This document shows positions 35,432 to 42,131 of a stretch of 64,000 nucleotides of DNA, piece after piece. A program made the position numbers and the translations under genes. A model generated the notes under the pieces. That model was not told where the DNA came from, searched no databases, and saw only the letters and a program-made list of their open reading frames with translations. The number at the start of each line of letters is the position of its first letter. The first letter of the stretch is position 1. Source of the DNA: Bacillota bacterium (GTDB lineage: Bacteria; Bacillota; Clostridia; Christensenellales; Aristaeellaceae); contig JASGUQ010000033.1 of NCBI GenBank assembly GCA_030057655.1, positions 1 to 64,000 of the forward strand, given 5' to 3'.

Positions 35432-35704
35432 CTACCCTGCGTACAAGATGTTAACAAGCTCTACGGCAATTTCACCGTCTTTGGATAAAATGCTTTGTCT
35501 TTCGTGCGCTGACTGTGCAGCTGAAACCTCATAGTCTACGCACATAGAACCGATAAATTCACTCCATTCAGGATGCGACTCTCTATCGAGAATTTCAGGA
35601 AGAGGCGGTTCGCCTTCAGGCCTTACCGCATCGGTCTTGCTTTCATCGATAAATGGATAAATCTTTCTTCGCAGAAAATCAACTTGTTCGCTGTTCAGCT
35701 TCAT
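35432..35704 (-). CDS. probable immunity protein for the adjacent MuF toxin
   Basis: 90-residue acidic protein beginning MKLNSEQVDFLRRKIYPFID, with no motif I can name. It starts five bases after the MuF-toxin gene, with GGAGG upstream of the ATG, and shares that gene's AT-rich base composition. An acidic small protein directly downstream of a polymorphic toxin is the classic place for its immunity gene. The immunity role is inferred from position and charge only. Confidence 0.6.
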   Translation of the reverse strand: MKLNSEQVDFLRRKIYPFIDESKTDAVRPEGEPPLPEILDRESHPEWSEFIGSMCVDYEVSAAQSAHERQSILSKDGEIAVELVNILYAG

Positions 35705-35708
35705 AAAG

Positions 35709-36737
35709 TTACGAACCTCCTTTCTTTGTTTTCCTTGGTTTGTTGATAACTGTTATCATATTGCCGGTATCAGGATTAAGAACCGTGAAGCACTTTTCGC
35801 CGTAATAGCGTTTGCTTGGTCTTCCGCTTTTGTCGATAATGCGATCTGATTCTCTGTAAGGCGTTTCAAGTGATTGCTTTATATCACTCAAGGTTACACT
35901 TCGGTCTAAGATACGTTCACTGATATGGTGTGACACTCCCGTTATCTTGACACCATCAACCGCCACAAAACCGACAAGGTCAGCTTTCACTTCTTGATGT
36001 TTATTATACCATTCTTTGGCGGTGTAATCAATTTTTCCGGCAACGCTCTTATCTTCTACCTTCATCGCATATCGAAGGTCATTATAGCGTTCACTGTCTG
36101 CCGCTCGCATTTGTCTATAACCACTAAACGAGGGCGCATCATCCGGGAGTACCCTTTTAATTTTCTCCCATTCCTTCCGGTCCCGCAGCCTGTCCGCGTG
36201 CTCCTTCTGCGCCTTCTCATACCGCTTGCGCTCTGCCTCCCCCCGGGGGTCCAGGTCAAATGGTTTCTTGGCATCCTTGAGCGCTTCCTGCTGTTCGGTC
36301 TCCGTCTTCTGGTTCCAGATGTAGGGGAGAAGCCGATGCGCGCAGTTGGGATGCACGGTCTTGTAGGTCGGCCATCGCGGCATACCCTCCCGGATGTGCG
36401 GAAACTCGCGCCGGGGGTCGCCCTCCGGCAGCTGATCAACTTCCACCGTCCGGTACACCCTGCCCTGCCTGGGTGCGCAGACCTTGCAGGTGGTGTTGTG
36501 CGCGGTCATCTTCACCAGCACCTGACCCATCTCTGTCATCTTGTCCAGGGTGCCGGTGTTCGTGGCCTCGGCTGTCGTTGTCCTGGCCACCAGCTCCGCG
36601 TAACTGTCCAGGCGCATACTCCCGCGCCCGTCCCGCCAAGGCACCCGCTCCATGAAGCCTTCTTCCTGCAAGCGCTGTTCCATCAGCTTGGTGGTCTCGC
36701 GCACCGTCAGCATCTCGGAAAACTTCTTGGCGGTCAC
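35709..36737 (-). CDS. MuF-like minor capsid protein with C-terminal toxin-like domain
   Basis: 342 residues. The first 140 match the C-terminal half of phage minor capsid protein 2 / MuF (YAELVARTTTAEATNTG, HNTTCKVCAPRQGRVYR, YKTVHPNCAHRLLPY). A charged linker (150-200) leads to a different domain at about 255-342: VSHHISERILDRSVTLSDIKQ, GRPSKRYYGEKCFTVLNPDTG and ITVINKPRKTKK, a pattern like the BECR-type RNase toxins attached to phage MuF proteins. DNA from about 36170 down is more AT-rich, as expected of an exchanged toxin module. The start is GTG 36737; the usual MuF N-terminus and portal gene are missing, so it is 5'-truncated. Confidence 0.7.
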   Translation of the reverse strand: MTAKKFSEMLTVRETTKLMEQRLQEEGFMERVPWRDGRGSMRLDSYAELVARTTTAEATNTGTLDKMTEMGQVLVKMTAHNTTCKVCAPRQGRVYRTVEVDQLPEGDPRREFPHIREGMPRWPTYKTVHPNCAHRLLPYIWNQKTETEQQEALKDAKKPFDLDPRGEAERKRYEKAQKEHADRLRDRKEWEKIKRVLPDDAPSFSGYRQMRAADSERYNDLRYAMKVEDKSVAGKIDYTAKEWYNKHQEVKADLVGFVAVDGVKITGVSHHISERILDRSVTLSDIKQSLETPYRESDRIIDKSGRPSKRYYGEKCFTVLNPDTGNMITVINKPRKTKKGGS

Positions 36738-36765
36738 TGTAACGATACTATGAAAATCAGCAATT

Positions 36766-36797
36766 AAAAAACCGCTGGCGATAAACCAACGGTTTTT
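36766..36797 (-). terminator. terminator after the sugar kinase gene
   Basis: On the minus strand AAAAACCG-x-TGG pairs with CCA-x-CGGTTTTTT around a short loop, 16 bases after the kinase stop; the T-run is part of the distal stem. Confidence 0.65.
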
Positions 36798-36812
36798 GTA
36801 AAAGCAGACCTT

Positions 36813-38192
36813 TTACTTGACGATCTCCGGCAAACTGGCCGCGGCCACGGACTGACCCACGCGCCTGGCCTTCTCATCCGGCAGATCCAGTTTCATCTGG
36901 CTGGCAAGCTCCGGGAACTCCAGGGCCAGGGTTTCCTTTGCCTTTTTAATGATGAGGTCGCCGCCCAATCCGCTGGTGACGCGGCCCATGATCAGCACCT
37001 GGCTGATTTTGTAGAACAGGCTGTACCAGGCGATGGCATAGCCAAAGTAAACGCCGATGGTCTCAAAAATCTTGATGGCTTCAGGGTTTTTGTTTTCCAG
37101 TTCTTTCTGGACCACCTTCAGTTTCTCAGCCGGGGTGTTCGCGTGGCTTACGTCAATGCCCGCGGCAGGCGCCAGTTTGATCACAGCGTCCTGGGAGAAA
37201 TACTTGACCCCGCAGCCGATGTCGCCGGACCATTCATCCTCCATTGCCTCGTCGCTCAGGTCCACCGGCACAAAGGCCAGTTCGTTCAGCCAGCCCATGA
37301 TGCGCATCTGATCGTCCACATAGCCGCCGGCCTCGCTGGTGCCCATGGCGATACCCAGCACCTGGCCAACGTTTAAGCCCATGGCGCCCGCCAAAGCGGT
37401 CACATCGCCGTCATTGGCGACCACCAAGGGCACGTCGCCAATTTCTTTGGCGGCGTTGATGTAGATGTTTTTGACCTTGCTGTCAAACTGGTCGCGGGGC
37501 ACCGCGATAAACAGCGAGGCCACCATCGCCTTGTTGTCAATGTAGACGCCCGCGCTGGACACGCCGATGGCATCAACGCGCGGCAGGTGGGAGGCGGCTG
37601 TTTTAAACGCTTCAACGATGCCGTCATAATGGTACTGGGGGTCGCTGGTCACCTTGGGATGCCAGACCACTTCCTCAGAGTACAGCGTCTCTCCGTCCAT
37701 CACAGCGGACACTTTGCGGTCAGATCCGCCCGCGTCAAATCCGATGCGGCAGCCATCCAGGTGCTTGCCGATGGAGCTGGCGTTTTCCTTGGAGTGGGAG
37801 AGTTCTTCCACATCAAACGCTTCTTCCACCTCAAAGGGACGCTCATAAACGGTGGCCATGAAGTCCGCGTCAAAAAAGCGGGAGCCGCCTTCCCTGTACG
37901 CGGCTTCCAGGTGCTGGTGAACCATGGGAGAACCAGCGGTTATGATCTTGTACCCGCCGCGAACCCACAGCAGGCTCTTGACCAGGCGGTCAACCAGTTT
38001 GATGGTTCTTGTATCATCAGCGCCCTGGGGCAGCAGATCCATCCGATAGGACGAATAGAGGCCGCCGGAGCGCACGATGCGCACAGCAAAGGGGACGGGA
38101 TTGCCGCTTTCCTTGACGGCCTTCTCGTAGTCCCTGTATTCAAGTGACAGGGGGAAGAACTTGGGATCCAGGGGGGTCTGCATCTTTTTCAT
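36813..38192 (-). CDS. ASKHA/ROK-like sugar kinase
   Basis: 459 residues. After an N-terminal extension of about 145 residues comes an actin-like ATPase fold: GFDAGGSDRKVSAVMDG (phosphate 1), AIGVSSAGVYIDN, VVANDGDVTALAGAMG and LGIAMGTSEAGGYVDD (phosphate 2 / sugar-binding). The neighbouring nagA, whose stop is one base upstream, suggests an amino-sugar substrate such as GlcNAc. It lacks the usual ROK zinc motif CxCGxxGC. ATG 38192 is used with AGAGGTG six bases upstream. Confidence 0.75.
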   Translation of the reverse strand: MKKMQTPLDPKFFPLSLEYRDYEKAVKESGNPVPFAVRIVRSGGLYSSYRMDLLPQGADDTRTIKLVDRLVKSLLWVRGGYKIITAGSPMVHQHLEAAYREGGSRFFDADFMATVYERPFEVEEAFDVEELSHSKENASSIGKHLDGCRIGFDAGGSDRKVSAVMDGETLYSEEVVWHPKVTSDPQYHYDGIVEAFKTAASHLPRVDAIGVSSAGVYIDNKAMVASLFIAVPRDQFDSKVKNIYINAAKEIGDVPLVVANDGDVTALAGAMGLNVGQVLGIAMGTSEAGGYVDDQMRIMGWLNELAFVPVDLSDEAMEDEWSGDIGCGVKYFSQDAVIKLAPAAGIDVSHANTPAEKLKVVQKELENKNPEAIKIFETIGVYFGYAIAWYSLFYKISQVLIMGRVTSGLGGDLIIKKAKETLALEFPELASQMKLDLPDEKARRVGQSVAAASLPEIVK

Positions 38193-38193
38193 G

Positions 38194-39345
38194 TCATTCA
38201 CCTCTTGTATATTTTAAAGTGCCCTTGATGAACACCTTATGTGCCTGCATATCCTGGTCAAACAGCACAATGTCCGCGTCCTTGCCCTCTTCCAGGGTGC
38301 CTTTTTCGTTCAGCGCCCCGATCGCAAGGGCGGAGTTGTGGGTGGCGTGATAAACCGCCTGGGCGTTGGACAGGTTGGCGTTCTCACGCAGGTTGAAAAC
38401 TGCCTGGTTTAATTTCAGCACGCTGCCCGCGATGGTGCCGTTGCTGAGGCGGCACTCAATGCCCTTGACAAAGATCGGCTGCCCGCCCAGCGTGTACTCG
38501 CCATCGCCCAGCCCGCCCGCGCGGGTGCAGTCCGTGATCAGGACAAGCTTCTCTTTTTTGATGTCCCGCAAGAAGGAGAACAGACCGGGATGCACATGGA
38601 AGGTGTCCGCGATCAGCTCGGTCGTGACCGGGGCTTGGAGCGCCGCGCCCACAACGCCAGGGTTGCGGTGGTTCAGGGGGCTCATGGCGTTGAACAGGTG
38701 GGTCACATAGGATGCGCCAGCCTTGATGCCTTCATTGGCCTGTTCAAAGGTCGCGTCCGTGTGCCCGATGGAGACCACAATGTCGGACTCCTCCGTGATC
38801 TTGCGGATCGCCTCAAGCGCGCCCGGCATCTCAGGAGCCATGGTCAGAATGCGGATGATGTCCTTGTGCTTGAGCATCTTGTCCGCGTCCGGAGGCAGGA
38901 TGGCGCTTTCCGCCTGCGCCCCCTTGCGCCTGGGATTGACAAAGGGGCCCTCCGCGTGCGCGCCCAGGATCTGAGCGCCGTCAAAATCCGCGTGCGCGCT
39001 TTCAGCCTTCAGTTTCCGGATATTATCAAAAGCGGCCTCGATCTCCTGCCAGCTGACCGTCATGGTCGTGGGCAGAAAAGAGGTGACGCCGTTTTTCAGC
39101 AGGCCCTTCGCGATGATGCGGATGCCTTCCTCGTTGCCGTCGGAGGCGTCCTCGCCCAGGTAGCCATGGATGTGCAGGTCGATCAGCCCGGGGGACACCA
39201 AAAGCCCCTGAGCGTCGATTACTTCACAGCCATCGGGGATCTTGTCGGTGGGCACCAGGCCCAGTATTTTGCTGTCAAACAGCAGCGCGGCGTTTTTGAC
39301 CTCATTTTCGCCGATTAAAAAGGTACCGTTGATAATCGCTTTCAT
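38194..39345 (-). CDS. nagA: N-acetylglucosamine-6-phosphate deacetylase
   Basis: 383-residue amidohydrolase that converts GlcNAc-6-P to GlcN-6-P. Metal and substrate motifs: LIDLHIHGYLGEDASDG, GAHAEGPFVNPRRKGAQ, SIGHTDATFEQA, VTHLFNAMSPLNHRNPGVVG, ADTFHVHP and LITDCTRAGG (catalytic Asp). ATG 39345 (MKAIING) is chosen with AAGGACGG upstream. It forms an operon with the sugar kinase. nagB is not in the window. A palindrome 36 bases upstream probably binds a repressor. Confidence 0.96.
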   Translation of the reverse strand: MKAIINGTFLIGENEVKNAALLFDSKILGLVPTDKIPDGCEVIDAQGLLVSPGLIDLHIHGYLGEDASDGNEEGIRIIAKGLLKNGVTSFLPTTMTVSWQEIEAAFDNIRKLKAESAHADFDGAQILGAHAEGPFVNPRRKGAQAESAILPPDADKMLKHKDIIRILTMAPEMPGALEAIRKITEESDIVVSIGHTDATFEQANEGIKAGASYVTHLFNAMSPLNHRNPGVVGAALQAPVTTELIADTFHVHPGLFSFLRDIKKEKLVLITDCTRAGGLGDGEYTLGGQPIFVKGIECRLSNGTIAGSVLKLNQAVFNLRENANLSNAQAVYHATHNSALAIGALNEKGTLEEGKDADIVLFDQDMQAHKVFIKGTLKYTRGE

Positions 39346-39381
39346 GTAACTGTTCCGTCCTTTGAGCAGAAAATATTTTAC

Positions 39382-39396
39382 TTGTATAGTATACAA
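39382..39396. promoter_or_regulatory. palindromic operator in the nagA promoter
   Basis: TTGTATA-G-TATACAA, a perfect 7-bp inverted repeat around one base. On the minus strand the -10 TATACT (39393-39388) lies inside it, with a weak -35 TTTAAA (39416-39411) 17 bases upstream. The shape fits a GntR/HutC-type repressor such as NagR/YvoA. No such regulator gene is in the window. Confidence 0.6.
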
Positions 39397-39479
39397 CAAA
39401 AGATGGGATATTTAAACCGCCTGGCGACAAATACAGGAATTGTTCTACAAATCGCCTTGCTTTAACGGCTTGCACCGAT

Positions 39480-39509
39480 TTGACACGATCGCCCGGATTG
39501 CCTTATATT
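39480..39509 (+). promoter_or_regulatory. probable promoter of the GNAT-Nudix gene
   Basis: Perfect TTGACA (39480-39485), 18 bases, TATATT (39504-39509). Confidence 0.55.
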
Positions 39510-39574
39510 ATTTCCTGTGAATAAGCAAAATGATTCAAACTTGGTGTTTAAAACAATGAAAGGAGGGAGTTCAT

Positions 39575-40525
39575 TTGTTTCGTTCTTATTCTAAAAGGGA
39601 CGCGGCCTGGCCGGAAAACCAGGCAGGCGCGCCAGAACAGCGCTCCCGTCCTGTTTTTGTCAACCTGAAGAACAGACTGCATTTTAATGGCGTAAACAGC
39701 CTGCTTGAGCCAACGACCCGCCACCTGAACGAAGCACAGTATAAAAGGATGCTCAGCGCCTGGCAAAACCTGGAGCAGTACCATGTTTATGGCTGTCTCC
39801 ATCATACCCGGGTCGTTGGTCTGATTGCGATCGAAGGCAGACCAAATGACAACGCGCGCATCTTAACAATCGCGGTCGCCCCCGGTTACAGGGGGAGGGG
39901 GCTTGGGCGCAGGCTGGTGGTGGAAACCTTTTGCTCATTAAAGCTTCTGGTCTTGTCATCAAGAAGCCTTGAGGAAACCCTGCCCTTTTATCAGAACCTG
40001 CATTTTGTGGTCTGCCCTGAAGAAAACGCTTCAAAGGAACGGCCGGTTTATTCATGCGTCTTGACTCGCGAAGCCTTATATGCTGCCTATACGCACGAGT
40101 ATTCCGCCGGCGCGGTCCTGTATTGCCAGAAGAACAAAAAGCGGATGTATGTCCTGGTTACGGAGCTGTCCGGCAATACCGGTTTGCCAAAAGGCCATGT
40201 GGAAGCGGGGGAAACCAACGAGCAGGCAGCCCTCCGGGAGATCTATGAGGAAACAGGTCTCACAGCCAGCATTGAACCGGGCTTTGGCGGGGAGATCGTC
40301 TATCCCCAGGGCAGGGGCATGCTGAAGCATTTTACTTATTTTTTGGCCCGGTTTGACGCTGAGCAGGAAGTGCAGTCGGGCGCGGATGTGCAGGCCCACC
40401 TTCTGCCGTATGACCAGGCGATGAAACGCCTGTCCTTCGCGGATGTAAGGACGATCCTGCGCAAAGCGGAAGAAATGCTGGCTTTGCGGGATGCGAATCA
40501 GGATGCCGTTGAATTCCCGGAGTAA
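39575..40525 (+). CDS. GNAT acetyltransferase fused to a Nudix hydrolase
   Basis: 316 residues. Residues about 45-170 form a GNAT domain with the acetyl-CoA loop TIAVAPGYRGRGLGRRLV. Residues about 175-300 form a Nudix domain with a complete Nudix box, G-x5-E-x7-REIYEETGL (GHVEAGETNEQAALREIYEE). It may hydrolyse a nucleoside diphosphate derivative and acetylate a related amine, but substrates are unknown. The start is TTG 39575, seven bases after GGAGGG; ATG options lie far inside the domain. It is monocistronic. Confidence 0.85.
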   Translation: MFRSYSKRDAAWPENQAGAPEQRSRPVFVNLKNRLHFNGVNSLLEPTTRHLNEAQYKRMLSAWQNLEQYHVYGCLHHTRVVGLIAIEGRPNDNARILTIAVAPGYRGRGLGRRLVVETFCSLKLLVLSSRSLEETLPFYQNLHFVVCPEENASKERPVYSCVLTREALYAAYTHEYSAGAVLYCQKNKKRMYVLVTELSGNTGLPKGHVEAGETNEQAALREIYEETGLTASIEPGFGGEIVYPQGRGMLKHFTYFLARFDAEQEVQSGADVQAHLLPYDQAMKRLSFADVRTILRKAEEMLALRDANQDAVEFPE

Positions 40526-40580
40526 ACCCTGCCTATAGCTTGATAGGGTCAACTCCGGGAATTGAATGATTTGTACACAC

Positions 40581-41468
40581 TCAACTTCTAGCTTGTAAAT
40601 TAAAGCGGTCAAAATACCATAGCCACAAAAGACTGGCTATGTACGCGAAGCCGCCCGCGAGCAGTATTGTGATACACTCCCGCTGTATCTCCCAGCCAAA
40701 GGAAGGGCCGGTCAATACCCGAACCAACAAGGATACAAGGAAATAACAAAGAGGCAAAGGGATCAATGCTGTCAACCAACGCTTGAATTTCTTGTTCCGG
40801 CGCAGAAAAAATAACAGGAAAAACAGAAAAACGGATACAACGAGCATTATGATCATATAGTAGTTAGTGGTTATGCGGGGAAGAAGAATGATGTTTTCCT
40901 CTGTACCTTGACCATGCATCAACACCGCTTCTTTTCCGGGATAAGCATAATAAACATTCTCATTTTTATCACCTGATCCAAAAGTTGATAAGGTATTCAA
41001 CAATTCAGAAGGCTTCGCGTCATAAAGAGTTACATAATAATTTCGGCCTTTATCGTATCTTGTGCCAGAGGAAATGGATACGGACGCGCTTCCATAATAA
41101 TCAAGTTGAAAAACACCGTCTTCACCTTTGTAAACTTTGATTTTCCCTTCTTCATAAGGCACATACTGAATTTTTGTCATCGCATAAAATGCCATCACCG
41201 CAGCAAAGCACACAGTCATGGCGATTGCTGTAGCCAGTATCCGCCGTTTCAGTTTTAATTTGCGACTAACTTTCAGTAAAGGCAAGGTTTCATGCTCTTT
41301 TTCTATATTATCCACTTGCGCGTTATGAAAGTTCTTTTGGCAGTCGGCACAGGTTTTCAGATGTGCCTCAATCAATTCATTGCTTTGATCGGAGAGCAGG
41401 TTTTCCTGATATAAAGGCATCAGATCCTTTGCCAGAGCGCAGGGGATTGTCGTTTTAGAATTATTCAT
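40581..41468 (-). CDS. zinc-finger anti-sigma factor with large extracytoplasmic region
   Basis: 295 residues. The N-terminal anti-sigma zinc-binding domain has the H-x3-C-x2-C motif (EAHLKTCADC) and an upstream cysteine (PCALAKDLMPLY). A membrane helix (about residues 78-98) leads to an external domain, then at least three more C-terminal helices. Its start overlaps the sigma gene as ATGA, and AAGGAG lies upstream. It should hold the ECF sigma factor inactive until a signal reaches the membrane; the signal is unknown. Confidence 0.85.
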   Translation of the reverse strand: MNNSKTTIPCALAKDLMPLYQENLLSDQSNELIEAHLKTCADCQKNFHNAQVDNIEKEHETLPLLKVSRKLKLKRRILATAIAMTVCFAAVMAFYAMTKIQYVPYEEGKIKVYKGEDGVFQLDYYGSASVSISSGTRYDKGRNYYVTLYDAKPSELLNTLSTFGSGDKNENVYYAYPGKEAVLMHGQGTEENIILLPRITTNYYMIIMLVVSVFLFFLLFFLRRNKKFKRWLTALIPLPLCYFLVSLLVRVLTGPSFGWEIQRECITILLAGGFAYIASLLWLWYFDRFNLQARS

Positions 41469-41953
41469 TCTTTCTCCTTTAAATGATCTGTTAATTTTTT
41501 GCGGGCACGATGGTAAACTACGCAAGCCCAGTTGGCAGTTTTGTCAAACAGTTCGCCGATTTCTTGAAACCCAAGTCCGCCCATTACACGCAGGGTAAAC
41601 ACTTCTTTATAAGGCTGATCCATTTTATGCAGAGCCTGGTGCGCCCGTTTTGATTCATCGCCTTTAATAAACTGTTGCTCAAGATCGAATGGATCCGGCA
41701 GAGTGTCCGGAAATTCAGCAATGGGCCTGATTTGTCTTTTTCTGACATAATCCAGAAAAAGATGTTTTAAAATCTGACAAAGCCACACACGCAGTTCACA
41801 GTCACCTCGAAATTTGTGAATAGATTCCAAGGCTTTGATAAAGCAGTCACTGGTCAGGTCTTCAGCGAGCGCTTCATCTCCCTGTGTCAGATGCAGGGCA
41901 TAGCGGTATACATCAGTAAAATGAGCTCTGTATACCCCTTCAAAATCGTGCAA
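41465..41953 (-). CDS. ECF-type RNA polymerase sigma factor
   Basis: 162 residues with sigma region 2 (YRYALHLTQGDEALAEDLTSDCFIKALESI, LRVWLCQILKHLFLDYVRKR) and region 4 (ALHKMDQPYKEVFTLRVMGGLGFQEIGELFDKT, with the DNA-recognition helix WACVVYHRARKKL). There is no region 1 or 3. The start is TTG 41953 with AGGAGG seven bases upstream. It is co-transcribed with its membrane anti-sigma factor, and an ECF-type promoter lies just upstream, suggesting autoregulation. Confidence 0.93.
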   Translation of the reverse strand: MHDFEGVYRAHFTDVYRYALHLTQGDEALAEDLTSDCFIKALESIHKFRGDCELRVWLCQILKHLFLDYVRKRQIRPIAEFPDTLPDPFDLEQQFIKGDESKRAHQALHKMDQPYKEVFTLRVMGGLGFQEIGELFDKTANWACVVYHRARKKLTDHLKEKE

Positions 41954-41975
41954 GTTTTCACCTCCTTAACCATAA

Positions 41976-42001
41976 GACGAAGGAAATACAAAATTCTTAC
42001 A
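41976..42001 (-). promoter_or_regulatory. probable autoregulated ECF promoter
   Basis: On the minus strand TGTAAG (42001-41996) and CGTC (41979-41976) are exactly 16 bases apart, the TGTAAC-N16-CGTC layout used by many ECF sigma factors. It ends 23 bases before the sigma start codon. Confidence 0.55.
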
Positions 42002-42006
42002 TAATC

Positions 42007-42037
42007 AGAAAAGTGCCGAACTCTTTTTCCGGCACTT
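42007..42037 (-). terminator. hairpin terminator between the CotH gene and the sigma factor
   Basis: AAGTGCCG (42011-42018) and CGGCACTT (42030-42037), 8-bp perfect stem with an 11-base loop; on the minus strand the stem end and following bases give TTTT. Confidence 0.6.
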
Positions 42038-42088
42038 AAGCTTGTTATATATAAGCTTCAGTCAAATGAAACAGTTAAAGTTTTTTGT

Positions 42089-42112
42089 GCCGCTTTTTTT
42101 CAAAAAAGCGGC
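42089..42112. repeat. perfect 11-bp inverted repeat after the CotH gene
   Basis: GCCGCTTTTTT (42089-42099), TC, AAAAAAGCGGC (42102-42112), 20 bases after the stop of the lamin-tail/CotH gene. It may act as a first terminator or RNA-stability hairpin; there is no T-run after it on the minus strand. Confidence 0.6.
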
Positions 42113-42131
42113 CGTACCCTTATTCCTTTCC

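Noticed and set aside
35994-36767. Open frame of 257 codons antisense to the MuF gene
   Set aside because: The MuF strand has phage-capsid motifs and an operon partner; the antisense product is low-complexity (many Leu, Pro and Arg).
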